This document shows positions 8,915 through 17,491 of a DNA stretch of 64,000 nt, piece by piece (the stretch's first letter is position 1; every line of letters starts with the position of its first letter). The DNA is taken from positions 62,001-126,000 of the forward strand of contig NZ_SNWQ01000002.1 in NCBI RefSeq assembly GCF_004361855.1. The letters are read 5' to 3'. The notes under the pieces are model-generated. The model ran no database searches, was not told where the DNA came from, and saw only the letters and a list, made by a program, of their open reading frames with translations. The translations under genes and the position numbers were made by a program. Origin of the DNA: Kribbella caucasensis (GTDB lineage: Bacteria; Actinomycetota; Actinomycetes; Propionibacteriales; Kribbellaceae).

Positions 8915-10281
8915 TGCGCGCGCTGGTGGCTGCCCTCGCTCTGACCGCGGGGTTGCTGGTCGCAGCTCCGGCGGCCCACGCGGCCGAGGCGACAGGGACG
9001 ATCACCGGTCTGGCCGGCAAGTGCGTCGACGTCTCTGGTGCGAACACGGCCGACGGTACTGCGGTGCAGTTGTACGACTGCAACGGAACCGCGGCGCAGA
9101 GCTGGACCCGGAGTACGGACGGGACCATCAAGGCGCTCGGGAAGTGTCTCGACGTCAGCGGTGGATCCACGGCCGACGGTGCGCGGGTGCAACTGTGGAC
9201 GTGCAACGGCTCCGGTGCCCAGCAGTGGACTTACTCCGCGGGCCGGGATCTGGTGAATCCGCAGGCGAACAAGTGCCTCGATGTCACCGGCAACAACTCC
9301 GCCAATGCGACACCACTGCAGCTCTGGACGTGCACCGGCTCCTCCAACCAGAAGTGGAATGCGCCCACGTTGCCGGACACGCCGCCACCTACGGGTGGGG
9401 CGCCGATGGCCGCGGCGCCGTACCTCTACCAGGGCTGGGGGAGTCCGCCGAACCCGGCGACGGTGATGAACGCGACCGGCGTCAAGTGGTTCACGATGGC
9501 CTTCATCCTGTCGAACGGCTACTGCAACCCGATGTGGGACGGCAACCGCCCGCTCACCGGTGGCGTCGATCAGCAGGCGATCAACACGATCCGTGCGAAC
9601 GGCGGTGACGTGGTGGTCTCGGTCGGCGGCTGGTCGGGGGCCAAGCTCGGCGAGAACTGCAACAGTGCCGGCGAGCTGGCCGCGGCGTACCAGAAGGTGA
9701 TCAACGCGTTGTCGCTGAAGGCGTTCGACGTCGACATCGAGGCGTCCGAGTTCAGCAACGCGACCGTCCGGCAGCGGGTGATCGACGCGCTGAAGATCGT
9801 CGAGCAGAACAACCCCGGGATCGCAACTTACTTAACGTTCGGAACTGGGCAGAGTGGTCCGGACGGTACCGGGCAGGACCTGATCCGGCGCGGCGCGGCG
9901 TCGGGGCTGAACCTCGACGGCTGGGTGATCATGCCGTTCGACTTCGGCGGCGGGCAGAACAACATGGGTGCCCTGAGCATCCAGGCCGCGGACTCGCTGA
10001 AGAACCACGTCCGCACCGCGTACGGCTACACCGACGACCAGGCCTACCGGCGGATCGGGATCTCGTCGATGAACGGTCTCACGGACGTCGCGGGGGAGCG
10101 GGTCAACCTGTCCGACTTCGAGCAGCTGCTGAGCTATGCGAGTCAGCACCACCTGGCCCGGTTTACCTTCTGGTCGGTCAACCGTGACCGGCCGTGTACG
10201 GGTGGAGGCGCCGACACGTGCAGCGGCGTACCGCAGCAGGCGTGGGACTACACGAAGGTGATCGGCCGATACCGAGGCTGA
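8914..10281 (+). CDS. Secreted GH18 chitinase-like protein with N-terminal CBM13
   Basis: Extracellular protein of 455 residues. It has a signal peptide ending near AHAA (24), a ricin-type lectin module at about 28-150, a short proline linker, then a family 18 barrel (about 165-455). The catalytic signature is present as F-D272-V-D274-I-E276, preceded by VVSVGGW, a common second GH18 strand. It would cleave chitin or related N-acetylglucosamine polymers, although some GH18 members only bind. The start overlaps the GH30 stop (TGATG), so the two are probably translationally coupled. Unlike in its two neighbours, the lectin module is at the N-terminus. Confidence 0.88.
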   Translation: MRALVAALALTAGLLVAAPAAHAAEATGTITGLAGKCVDVSGANTADGTAVQLYDCNGTAAQSWTRSTDGTIKALGKCLDVSGGSTADGARVQLWTCNGSGAQQWTYSAGRDLVNPQANKCLDVTGNNSANATPLQLWTCTGSSNQKWNAPTLPDTPPPTGGAPMAAAPYLYQGWGSPPNPATVMNATGVKWFTMAFILSNGYCNPMWDGNRPLTGGVDQQAINTIRANGGDVVVSVGGWSGAKLGENCNSAGELAAAYQKVINALSLKAFDVDIEASEFSNATVRQRVIDALKIVEQNNPGIATYLTFGTGQSGPDGTGQDLIRRGAASGLNLDGWVIMPFDFGGGQNNMGALSIQAADSLKNHVRTAYGYTDDQAYRRIGISSMNGLTDVAGERVNLSDFEQLLSYASQHHLARFTFWSVNRDRPCTGGGADTCSGVPQQAWDYTKVIGRYRG

Positions 10282-10296
10282 CCAGCGCAGTACTCC

Positions 10297-10331
10297 GAGC
10301 GGGCCGTCGCCTCTCCGGTGGCGGCCCGCTC
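10297..10331. terminator. Terminator-like hairpin after the GH30-GH18 operon
   Basis: GAGCGGGCCG / CGGCCCGCTC forms a perfect 10-bp stem extended by weaker inner pairs, 16 bases after the chitinase stop. Confidence 0.7.
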
Positions 10332-10407
10332 CGCCGCTCGGTCGACGTGCTCGAGTCGCTCGGCCGACGTGATCGGGCCGCTCCGGCAGGTCCCGACGGT
10401 GTGGGGT

Positions 10408-10438
10408 TTGACCCTCCCATAGCCGGAGGGTGCAGCCT
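10408..10438 (+). promoter_or_regulatory. MerR-type autoregulated promoter
   Basis: A -35 element TTGACC (10408-10413) is followed, after a long 19-base spacer, by a CAGCCT -10. The dyad ACCCTCC / GGAGGGT (10411-10417 and 10425-10431) lies inside the spacer, the usual MerR operator arrangement. The ATG is six bases after the -10, so the transcript should be leaderless. Confidence 0.6.
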
Positions 10439-10444
10439 TAGGGC

Positions 10445-11266
10445 ATGACCGCTTCGGTGACCATCGGGGAGTTTTCGCGACTCACCCATCTGAGCGTGAA
10501 GACGCTGCACCACTACCACGACATCGGCCTGCTGACCCCGGCCTCGATCGACCCCTCGTCCGGGTATCGGCGGTACGGCACGGACCAGGTCGGCGTGGCG
10601 CAACTGATCCGGCGGCTGCGCGATCTACAGATGCCGCTCGCCCAGGTGCGTTCCGTGGTCGAGGCACCCGACGTGGTCACCCGCGATCGCGAACTGCGCA
10701 CCCACCTGGACCAGATGGAACGCGAACTGGTCCGCACCCAGGATGTCGTCGCCTCACTCCGCTCGATGCTCACGTTGCCCCTGACGCCACTGTCGGTGGA
10801 GTACCGCTTCATCCCGGCATTCCGCGCGTACTGCGTCGTCGACCAGGTCGACCGTGCCGATATCGGACCCTGGTGCGGTACGGCGTTCGGCCGGTTGAAC
10901 GACATCGCCGCGCGGCACGGGATCACGGCCACCGCCGGCGCGACGTACAGCGACGAGTTCTTCGCCGACGACAGCGGTCAGGTCATCGCGTTCCTGCCGG
11001 TCGCCCCGGACCAGCCGGCCGAGGACGGGGTCGAGCTGCTCGACCTGCCCGCCGGGTTCTTCGCGATCACCGTGCACACCGGCCCGTTCACCGACTTCGA
11101 CCGCAGCTACGGCTCCCTCGGCGGCCACGTCGCGGAGTACTGCGAGGTCGCGCCCGGGCCGATCCGTGAGCTCTACCTGGCCGGACCGGGCGACGTGCCT
11201 GACCCGGCGGACTTCCGTACCGAGATCTGCTGGCCGATCCAGCGCATCCCCGCACCGAAAGGCTGA
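10445..11266 (+). CDS. MerR family regulator with GyrI-like effector domain
   Basis: Transcription factor of 273 residues. The N-terminal MerR HTH begins SVTIGEFSRLTHLSVKTLHHYHDIGLL and is followed by SGYRRY. A coiled-coil dimerisation helix occupies roughly residues 75-110. The C-terminal half resembles the GyrI/AraC effector-binding fold, with LPAGFFAITVHTGPF and REL(Y) near its end, which in relatives binds small hydrophobic ligands. A MerR-type dyad sits in its own promoter. The following VOC gene starts four bases after the stop, so the two are probably co-transcribed, perhaps in drug or toxin response; the ligand is unknown. Confidence 0.88.
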   Translation: MTASVTIGEFSRLTHLSVKTLHHYHDIGLLTPASIDPSSGYRRYGTDQVGVAQLIRRLRDLQMPLAQVRSVVEAPDVVTRDRELRTHLDQMERELVRTQDVVASLRSMLTLPLTPLSVEYRFIPAFRAYCVVDQVDRADIGPWCGTAFGRLNDIAARHGITATAGATYSDEFFADDSGQVIAFLPVAPDQPAEDGVELLDLPAGFFAITVHTGPFTDFDRSYGSLGGHVAEYCEVAPGPIRELYLAGPGDVPDPADFRTEICWPIQRIPAPKG

Positions 11267-11269
11267 ACT

Positions 11270-11671
11270 GTGTCTGATTCCTTCCCCACCCCACCGCCCC
11301 GGTCGTCCGACTCCTCCACCCCGTCCATCACCATCGAACACGTCACCTTCGACAGCGCCGACGCGGCCGCGCTGGCCGCCTTCTGGGCCGCCGTTCTGGA
11401 GCTGGAGGTCGATGCCGGCGGCAATCAGTTCTTCGCGACCGTGAACAAGAACGGCACCGGAACGGCGCTGATGTTCATCCAGGTGCCCGAGAAGCCGACC
11501 GTCAAGAACCGCCTGCACCTCGACCTGGCCACCCGCAACTGGACCACCGAGATCGACCGCCTCGTCGCCCTCGGTGCCAAACGACTGGACGAGTACGACG
11601 AGTACGGCGCCCACTGGGTCACCCTCGCCGACCCCGAAGGCAACCTCTTCGACCTGGCCGAAATCCGCTGA
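11270..11671 (+). CDS. VOC (glyoxalase/bleomycin-resistance fold) family protein
   Basis: Small cytoplasmic protein of 133 residues with one vicinal-oxygen-chelate module. After a Ser/Pro-rich N-terminus of about 18 residues, the domain begins ITIEHVTFDSADAAALAAFWAAVLELEV and ends WVTLADPEGNLFDLAEI, both characteristic of the glyoxalase-like subgroup common in actinobacteria. It starts at a GTG four bases after the MerR stop and is probably in the same operon. Such proteins may bind metals or sequester drugs, but nothing here fixes the substrate. The downstream gene is convergent, with only six bases between stops. Confidence 0.82.
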   Translation: MSDSFPTPPPRSSDSSTPSITIEHVTFDSADAAALAAFWAAVLELEVDAGGNQFFATVNKNGTGTALMFIQVPEKPTVKNRLHLDLATRNWTTEIDRLVALGAKRLDEYDEYGAHWVTLADPEGNLFDLAEIR

Positions 11672-11677
11672 CGTTCG

Positions 11678-12463
11678 TCAGGTCAACGGCTGGTACCGAT
11701 GGCCGTCGTACGTCGCGCTGCCGGAGTCGACGAGTCGGTCGAGCTGCTCGCGGGCCACAGCTGCCGACCAACGGAAGGCGCGGGCGAGCTCGACCGGAGT
11801 TGCCGCCAGCATCGTGTCGAGGTAGGTGGATGCTGCTCGGGTGTGGTCGGGGCCGCGGCCGACATCGAACTGCTCACAGGTGAGGGTGATGACGGCCGCC
11901 GGCCAGCCGCTGGCCGACTCCTGGACGCCGGCCGTCGTGACCAGCAGGTGCCGCTGCAGTTCGGTGATCGCTCGCTGGTACTTGTTGCGGTCGCCGATCA
12001 ACGAGCGCAACGAAGCGCTGGTCATCGGTTCCATCGCGAGCGCGCGGGCGATCTCGTGAGCCTGAGGCGATAGTTGCAGTTGCTCGTGGTCGTCCGGCTC
12101 GCCTGCGCCCGGGTAGAGCATTGCCAGGAGCCCGGGGGACAGGAAAGATCCGCGACCGCCCAGGTAGGCGCCGTACCAGGCGAGGCCGCGGCGGGGGAGT
12201 TCGTCCTTCCAGGTCCAGACACGCTGCTCGTTTCGGCCCATGCCGGACCCGAACGGTTCCTCGTCCTCGTCGGCGACCGCCTCCCACAAAGAGGGCACAA
12301 CCATGCGTGGGGCCGGAAACAGCAGCGCGAAGCCGACATCGTCGAGGAAAGCTCCGGCGCGCTCGACCGAGCCGATCCGGCGGCACCGGATCCACCACCG
12401 ACTGGCGCGGGCCTTTCCCAACTCGACATCCAGCTGATCGTCGGCTGTGCTCGTACGCTCCAT
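11678..12463 (-). CDS. Uncharacterised winged-helix-like protein (AlkZ-related?)
   Basis: Protein of 261 residues that I do not recognise with certainty. It lacks a signal peptide or membrane segments and is rich in Trp, Arg and Glu. Features include [19 protein letters not shown] near the N-terminus, [16 protein letters not shown], the segment [16 protein letters not shown], and two HTH-like regions ([37 protein letters not shown]). The overall pattern recalls winged-helix proteins distantly related to the AlkZ/YcaQ DNA-glycosylase family, but the catalytic motif is not evident, so this is tentative. The start ATG at 12463 has no clear ribosome site. It is divergent from the tandem ABM-like gene. 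Confidence 0.65.
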   Translation of the reverse strand: MERTSTADDQLDVELGKARASRWWIRCRRIGSVERAGAFLDDVGFALLFPAPRMVVPSLWEAVADEDEEPFGSGMGRNEQRVWTWKDELPRRGLAWYGAYLGGRGSFLSPGLLAMLYPGAGEPDDHEQLQLSPQAHEIARALAMEPMTSASLRSLIGDRNKYQRAITELQRHLLVTTAGVQESASGWPAAVITLTCEQFDVGRGPDHTRAASTYLDTMLAATPVELARAFRWSAAVAREQLDRLVDSGSATYDGHRYQPLT

Positions 12464-12608
12464 CCAGCCAGTCAACCAGCGCCCGCCGACAGCCGGCGGG
12501 CCGGCTGTCTGGCCGCAGGTATTGCCAGCCGGTGTTCGGCGGGAGGAGGGTGGAAACGACCGGTGGCGCCGCCGGGGCGCCGCCCCGAGATCGAAGGGGG
12601 TGGACGCC

Positions 12609-13229
12609 GTGTACGCGCGTTCCACCACGATCATGGCCATGCCGGAATCGATCGACGCCGGCATCGCCGAGGTGCGCGACAACGTGATGCCACGGCTCCA
12701 GGAGATGGACGGCTGCATCGGCCTTTCGATGCTGGTCGACCGCGAATCCGGCCGCTGTATCGCCACCAGCGCCTGGCAGTCCGAAGCCGCGATGCGGGAC
12801 ACCGACGAGGAGCTCGCACCGATCCGCGAGCGCATCGGTGAGCTGATGGGCGGCAGCCCGCGCGTCGACGAATGGGAGATCGCCGTTCTGCACCGCGATC
12901 ACCGAACCGCCGACGGCGCCTGCGTGCGGGTCACCTGGGTCCACGTCGACCCCGCCAACATGGACCGCGCCATCGACGTCTACAAGCTGGCAGCGCTGCC
13001 GCGAGCCGAGGAGCTCTCCGGCTTCTGCAGTGCCAGCCTCCTCGTCGATCGCGCCTCCGGTCACGCAGTCTCGTCCGTCACCTACGACTCGCTGGAAGCC
13101 ATGGAAAACACCCGCGAAGCCGCCGCCTCGATGCGCGCAGCCTCCGCCAAGGACGCTGGCGCCGAAGTCCTCGACACCGGCGAATTCGAACTGGCCCTGG
13201 CGCACTTGCGAGTCCCCGAACTCACCTGA
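12609..13229 (+). CDS. Protein with two ABM-like ferredoxin-fold domains
   Basis: Protein of 206 residues built from two tandem copies of an alpha/beta-barrel (antibiotic biosynthesis monooxygenase-like) module, about 1-98 and 104-206. Each copy shows a Ser/Gly-rich strand followed by VDR(E/A)SG and a later aromatic strand ([13 protein letters not shown] and [13 protein letters not shown] occupy equivalent positions), supporting internal duplication. I chose the GTG at 12609 because AAGGGGG lies eight bases upstream; the frame stays open further upstream but encodes no family sequence and would overlap the divergent gene. Function is unknown: relatives include heme-degrading and quinone monooxygenases, but many are uncharacterised. 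Confidence 0.72.
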   Translation: MYARSTTIMAMPESIDAGIAEVRDNVMPRLQEMDGCIGLSMLVDRESGRCIATSAWQSEAAMRDTDEELAPIRERIGELMGGSPRVDEWEIAVLHRDHRTADGACVRVTWVHVDPANMDRAIDVYKLAALPRAEELSGFCSASLLVDRASGHAVSSVTYDSLEAMENTREAAASMRAASAKDAGAEVLDTGEFELALAHLRVPELT

Positions 13230-13344
13230 CCCCTACTCACCACCCTGAACGCACCTGACCCCACCACCCCCGACCCACTTGCAGCCGCGACAGTCCCGGA
13301 GGGCCCACCCACAACCAAAACAGTCCGCATCCGTGCCCGCGCGG

Positions 13345-13650
13345 CTACTCCATCGTGTCGAGGTGGGATTCGAGCGCGTCCAACCGGCGGCGCCAGAGGT
13401 CGCGGTACGGCTCCAGCCAGGCGTCGACCTCGACGAGTGGGGCCGGCCTCAACCGGTACCACCGACGTTGGGCGTCCTGACGAACCTCCACCAGCCCGGC
13501 GTCCCGCAGTACCTTCAAGTGTTTCGACACGGCCGGCTGGCTGAGCTCGAGGTGTTCGACCAGTTCGCCGACCGGTCGCTCGCCGGCCCGCAGCAGGTCG
13601 AGGATCTCGCGCCGCCGCGGCTCCGCAAGCACCTCGAACGTAGTTGCCAT
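13345..13650 (-). CDS. ArsR family transcriptional regulator
   Basis: Small winged-helix repressor of 101 residues. The sequence begins MATTFEVLAEPRRREILDLL, continues with RPVGELVEHLELSQPAVSKHLKVLRDAGLVEV as the recognition helix region, and ends with a Trp/Arg-rich helix (WLEPYRDLWRRRLDALESHL). It belongs to the subgroup usually paired with an SRPBCC (AHSA1) protein, but none is adjacent. No metal-binding Cys motif is seen. The ATG at 13650 lies six bases after a TATATT -10 element, so it is probably leaderless. It is convergent with the ABM-like gene. Confidence 0.85.
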   Translation of the reverse strand: MATTFEVLAEPRRREILDLLRAGERPVGELVEHLELSQPAVSKHLKVLRDAGLVEVRQDAQRRWYRLRPAPLVEVDAWLEPYRDLWRRRLDALESHLDTME

Positions 13651-13656
13651 ACAAGG

Positions 13657-13662
13657 AATATA
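13657..13662 (-). promoter_or_regulatory. -10 element for leaderless arsR-like gene
   Basis: TATATT on the minus strand, six bases before the ATG at 13650; no ribosome site is present. Confidence 0.5.
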
Positions 13663-13908
13663 ACCGTCGAGGACCACTCAGGCGTAGGGATCCGTGATCT
13701 CCCGCAGCGCAGTCAACGCCATCCGGAGCTGAGCCGCCCGCTCGGGCGGTCGCGGCTGGCTTGTTGTTGGACCGATGACGGATTGCCGCGCAGCTGAAGG
13801 GTTACGGCACGCTAGTGGCGGGATAGGCCGTTAGTGGTGCAACAACCCGCCCATCGGATGGGCTCAGCACCGAGGTGATCGTGGGGTCCGGATCAGGTAC
13901 TCAGGTAG

Positions 13909-14199
13909 CGGTTGACGGCCAGGACTCTTGTGCCGCTGGTGCGGAGTCTGATCTCGATCCCGGCGGGGGTGGAACGGATGTCGGTATCACTCTTCCTCGT
14001 GCTGACGGCTATCGGCAGTCTCGTCTGGAACACAGCGCTGATCCTCGCCGGTTACCTGCTGGGAGAGCAGTGGCATCTGGTGGAGTCGTCGGTCGGCGTC
14101 TTCCAGAAGGTGGTGCTGGTCGCCGCGGTCGCTGCGGTGACGTGGTTCGTGATGGTCAAGGTGCGGGCCAGGCGTTCGGTATCTGAGAAAGTCAAGTGA
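13909..14199 (+). pseudogene. C-terminal remnant of a DedA family membrane protein
   Basis: The frame gives about 96 residues matching only the C-terminal part of DedA/SNARE-associated proteins: VRSLISIPAGVERMS, a membrane segment (LFLVLTAIGSLVWNTALILAGYLLGEQW) and a final membrane helix. A TAG stop at 13906-13908 immediately precedes this region in frame, and the N-terminal half of the family is absent from the 250 bases upstream. The only candidate start is a TTG at 13912 without a ribosome site. I read it as a truncated gene. It might still be translated as a two-helix protein, but the conserved DedA core would be missing. Confidence 0.6.
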
Positions 14200-14259
14200 T
14201 CCGCTGGACTTTGGTTACGCTCGAGATCTCATTGCCGATCATTGCTGGGAGACACCGCG

Positions 14260-14874
14260 ATGCCCTCAGTCGCTTTCGAGCCGCGGATCGTTCCGGATCC
14301 GCCGGTCTGGCCGCAATCCGTCGTCACCGTGGTGGGGAATCCGAAAGCCGGGTCCCGAACCGCCGCGGCCGCTGCCTCGGTGGCGGAACTGCTGGCCTCC
14401 GAGCTCGGTACGCCGTACAGGATCGACGAGTTGGTGGATCTGGTCACGTTCGCCCCGGCGATCTTCCAGGGGGAGCGGGCGGCTGACGAGGATCGGGTCG
14501 CGCTGGAAGGGGCGATCGAGCTGGCGTCGTCGGCGTCCGTGCTGGTGGTGGCGACGCCGGTCTACAAGGGGAGTTACACGGGGCTGCTGAAGAGTTTCCT
14601 GGATGTGTTGCCGGCGCAGGCGTTGGCGGGGTCGGTCGTGGTGACAGTGACGGTGTCGGCGGCGCCTTCGCACAAGTTGCTGGCGGATCTGCAGTTGCGG
14701 CCGGTTCTGGCGGAGCTTGGTGCGAGCGTCCCGACGCCGCCGGTCGCGTTGGAGGAGCGGGATCTCGAGGATCTGCAGGTGGTGCTGTCCGGGTGGATTC
14801 GGCACAACGCCGGGCTGGTTCAGGCGACGACGATCGCGCTCCAACCGATCGCGGAGCCCACGCCGGCGCAGTAG
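14260..14874 (+). CDS. NADPH-dependent FMN reductase family protein
   Basis: Flavodoxin-like oxidoreductase of 204 residues. The FMN-binding N-terminus reads VVTVVGNPKAGSRT, and the second conserved region reads LVVATPVYKGSYTGLLKSFLDVLP, typical of SsuE/NAD(P)H:FMN reductases. Such enzymes supply reduced flavin to two-component monooxygenases or act as azo/quinone reductases; no partner monooxygenase lies nearby. The ATG at 14260 is preceded by GGGAG at eight bases. A hairpin overlaps its stop codon. It follows the DedA remnant with a 60-base gap. Confidence 0.85.
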   Translation: MPSVAFEPRIVPDPPVWPQSVVTVVGNPKAGSRTAAAAASVAELLASELGTPYRIDELVDLVTFAPAIFQGERAADEDRVALEGAIELASSASVLVVATPVYKGSYTGLLKSFLDVLPAQALAGSVVVTVTVSAAPSHKLLADLQLRPVLAELGASVPTPPVALEERDLEDLQVVLSGWIRHNAGLVQATTIALQPIAEPTPAQ

Positions 14875-14885
14875 CCGGCGTGGGC
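14856..14885. terminator. Terminator-like hairpin over the FMN reductase stop
   Basis: GCCCACGCCGGC / GCCGGCGTGGGC is a perfect 12-bp stem with a six-base loop that contains part of the stop codon at 14872-14874. Confidence 0.65.
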
Positions 14886-14977
14886 GTTGCGTGGGTCAGG
14901 TTGGTCGGTGGGCGGGGTTGGCGGGTCGCCGGGTCAGGGGGTGGTCAGGCTGGCGGGTGGGTCAGGTTGGGTGGTGG

Positions 14978-17491
14978 TCAGTCGGGGCGGGAGATGGAGT
15001 CGGCGGGGTGGTGGCGGAGGGTGGTGGTTGCCGGGAGCAGGGTTGAGGCGAACGTGAGGAGGGCGGCGGTGGCGGTGATGAAGAGGTAGATCCAGACGGA
15101 GCCGTGCGGGACGGGGGAGTCGGAGACCGTGGTGCTGAAGGGGATGAGGGTGGCCATGGCCGCACACGTGCCCAGCAGGATGCCGGCGAACGTGATCAAG
15201 GCGGCTTCGGTGCTGAGCATGCGGAGGATCTGCGCGCGGGTGGAGCCGGTCAGGCGCTGGAGGGCGAATTCGCGGCGACGGCGGATAGTTGCCGAGACCA
15301 ACGTGTTGACGACGGAGACTCCCGTGTAGCCGATCAGGAGGCCGACCAGCAGGTAGTTGACCCAGGCCTGGGTCTTGAGATCCTCGTTGAAGGTGTCGAT
15401 CAGCGCGTCGCGATGGGCGAGCTGTACGCCGGGGTGGGTGGCCGTGAGCTTGGCCAGGGCCGGTGCGGGGTTGGCGCCGGGGGCGTAGCTGACAAGGATC
15501 TGTGGGGCCAGGCGGTCGGTGGTATGGGCGGCCAGCAGATCGGCGGGAAGGACGATGCTTTCGTAGCCGCGCTCGGCGGCGAAGGTGGCGATGACGCGGA
15601 GGTCGACCGATGCCCCGTCGCCCAACGTCATCCGGATGCTGGAACCGAGGCCGCGATCGATCTTGGTGGCGACGTGGTCGGGGAGGGCGACAGTGGAACC
15701 GGTCAGGTTCTCCAGTGAGCCTGAGGTCAGGCGGACCGGTGCGGTACCGGATGAGTTCTGTGGGCCGACGCCTTGGAGGAGGCTGCCTTCCTCGTCGAAG
15801 GGAGCGTTGCGGGGCTCGTCGATGGCGCCGGTGCTGGTGACGTAGGCGGAAGCGTTCGCGACACCCGGTACGGCGCGGACCTCCGAGAGCAGTGACGGGG
15901 CCAGGCCGGCGCCGGCGGTGGAGACGAGGACGGCGTCTGCCTTGAGGTCCTTGGTGAACGCCTGTTCGGAGGCGTGGACCTGGGTGGTCTGCATGTAGAG
16001 GTTCGCCGTGGAGATCCCGACGGCGAGCATCAACGGCATGACGGCGGCCGACATCGCCACGGATCGCGTGGTGACGTTGACGATCGCGAGCCGGCCGTTC
16101 ACCCGGCTCACGGCGTACAGGGGCCAGCGGATCAGGGCCAGGGTGAGCTTCGTCCAGAACGGGCCGAGGAGGGCGATGCCGAGGGCCCAGCAGAGTACGG
16201 CGGGGCCGGCGGTCGCGGCGGCGAGCGGTCCGGACATGACGGCGCCGGTGACGATGACGAGGGCGAGTCCGCCGCCGAGGGCGATCAGGCCGAAGAAGAG
16301 CCGGACCCAGCTGAACCACTTGCGCTGCAGGCCGGCTTCCATCAGAGCCTGGACGGGCTTGATCTTGGCGGACTTGCGGGCGGCGATCAGGGCTGCGCCG
16401 ACGGCGGCCAGTACTGCGGCTCCCGCTCCGGCCGCGAACGGGATCAGGCCCTGGTGGAACTCGAGTGCCGCCGGGGCGACGCCGTGCGAGGCGAGTTGGT
16501 CGAAGAGGTAGCGGCCGAGGAACCAGCCGGGGATCAGGCCGACCAGGACTGCGGGGATGGAGACGAGCAGGGATTCGCCGAGGATCATCCGGCGGACTTG
16601 GCCGGGGGTGGTGCCGATGCTGCGGAGGAGGGCGAACTCGCGTTCGCGGTGCTGGGCCGAGAGAGCGAGGGTGGAGGCGACGACGAAGATCATCGTCATG
16701 GTCGCGATGCCGCCGAACGAGCCGGCGATCGAGATCACCGCCTCCCGGCCGGTCGCCGCCTCGGGGTGTTCGGCGAGGCCGCGGTCGTCACCCATCCGCA
16801 CGGTCACGGGGGCGGCTGCCTCAACGGTTTTCTTGACCGCGGCGAGGTCTTTGCCGGGGGCAACGGTGATGCCGAGGGTGGAGTAGGCGCCGGGGTGACC
16901 AGAGAGGTTGGCTGCTTCCGCCGAAGAGAAGAAGGTGTGGCCGGCGGGGCCGTCCGCGATGCCGGTGACGACGAAGGTCTTCGGGGCGCCGGCGAGCAAG
17001 AGGGTTACGCGGGTGCCGGTGCGGGCGTTCGCCGTACGGGCTGTGGTGGTGTCGAGGACTACTTCGCCGGGTGATGCTGGTGGGCGACCCGAGGTCAGTC
17101 GGTATGGGGCCAGGCGGGCCGAGGACCAGGAATGGCCTTCGCCTGTCGAAGAGACCGAGGTGCCGGCGAGGACGGGGGCGGGGAAGGTGACGTCGCCGAT
17201 GATCTCCTGGACTCCGTCGACAACCCGGAGCTTGGCGACGGTCGACGACGGGATGAGTACCTGTTCGACCAGGGGAGTGGCGTCCTCGGCGCCCGGGCGG
17301 AGGTGGGACTGCTTGGCGGTGACGACCAGCGGGGCCTCGGCCAGGCGGGTGGGTGGGACGTTGGAGCGGATGCCGGTTTCCATCAGGCCGCCGCAGGCCA
17401 GCACGATCGCGGTGCCGAAGACGACGGCGATGAAGGTGGCGATGAAGCCGCCCTTGCGGAAGCGCAGGGTGCGGACGGCGAGGCGCATCAT
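14978..17491 (-). CDS. ABC transporter permease, FtsX/MacB type
   Basis: Inner-membrane permease of 837 residues with two FtsX domains. One membrane helix lies near residues 15-35, then a large extracytoplasmic domain, then a cluster of helices, a second extracytoplasmic domain, and a final helix group ending in SISRPD. The phrase HREREFALLRSIGTTPGQVRRMILGESLL and its later counterpart RRRREFALQRLTGSTRAQILRMLSTEA mark the coupling regions of the two halves. Such transporters export lipids or peptides, or act as mechanotransmitters. The start ATG overlaps the ATPase stop (ATGA), so the pair is coupled. A second in-frame ATG follows immediately at 17488. Confidence 0.9.
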   Translation of the reverse strand: MMRLAVRTLRFRKGGFIATFIAVVFGTAIVLACGGLMETGIRSNVPPTRLAEAPLVVTAKQSHLRPGAEDATPLVEQVLIPSSTVAKLRVVDGVQEIIGDVTFPAPVLAGTSVSSTGEGHSWSSARLAPYRLTSGRPPASPGEVVLDTTTARTANARTGTRVTLLLAGAPKTFVVTGIADGPAGHTFFSSAEAANLSGHPGAYSTLGITVAPGKDLAAVKKTVEAAAPVTVRMGDDRGLAEHPEAATGREAVISIAGSFGGIATMTMIFVVASTLALSAQHREREFALLRSIGTTPGQVRRMILGESLLVSIPAVLVGLIPGWFLGRYLFDQLASHGVAPAALEFHQGLIPFAAGAGAAVLAAVGAALIAARKSAKIKPVQALMEAGLQRKWFSWVRLFFGLIALGGGLALVIVTGAVMSGPLAAATAGPAVLCWALGIALLGPFWTKLTLALIRWPLYAVSRVNGRLAIVNVTTRSVAMSAAVMPLMLAVGISTANLYMQTTQVHASEQAFTKDLKADAVLVSTAGAGLAPSLLSEVRAVPGVANASAYVTSTGAIDEPRNAPFDEEGSLLQGVGPQNSSGTAPVRLTSGSLENLTGSTVALPDHVATKIDRGLGSSIRMTLGDGASVDLRVIATFAAERGYESIVLPADLLAAHTTDRLAPQILVSYAPGANPAPALAKLTATHPGVQLAHRDALIDTFNEDLKTQAWVNYLLVGLLIGYTGVSVVNTLVSATIRRRREFALQRLTGSTRAQILRMLSTEAALITFAGILLGTCAAMATLIPFSTTVSDSPVPHGSVWIYLFITATAALLTFASTLLPATTTLRHHPADSISRPD

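Noticed and set aside
12447..12608. Extended N-terminus of the tandem ABM-like protein
   Set aside because: The extra residues are low-complexity, overlap the divergent gene, and lack a ribosome site; the GTG at 12609 has one.
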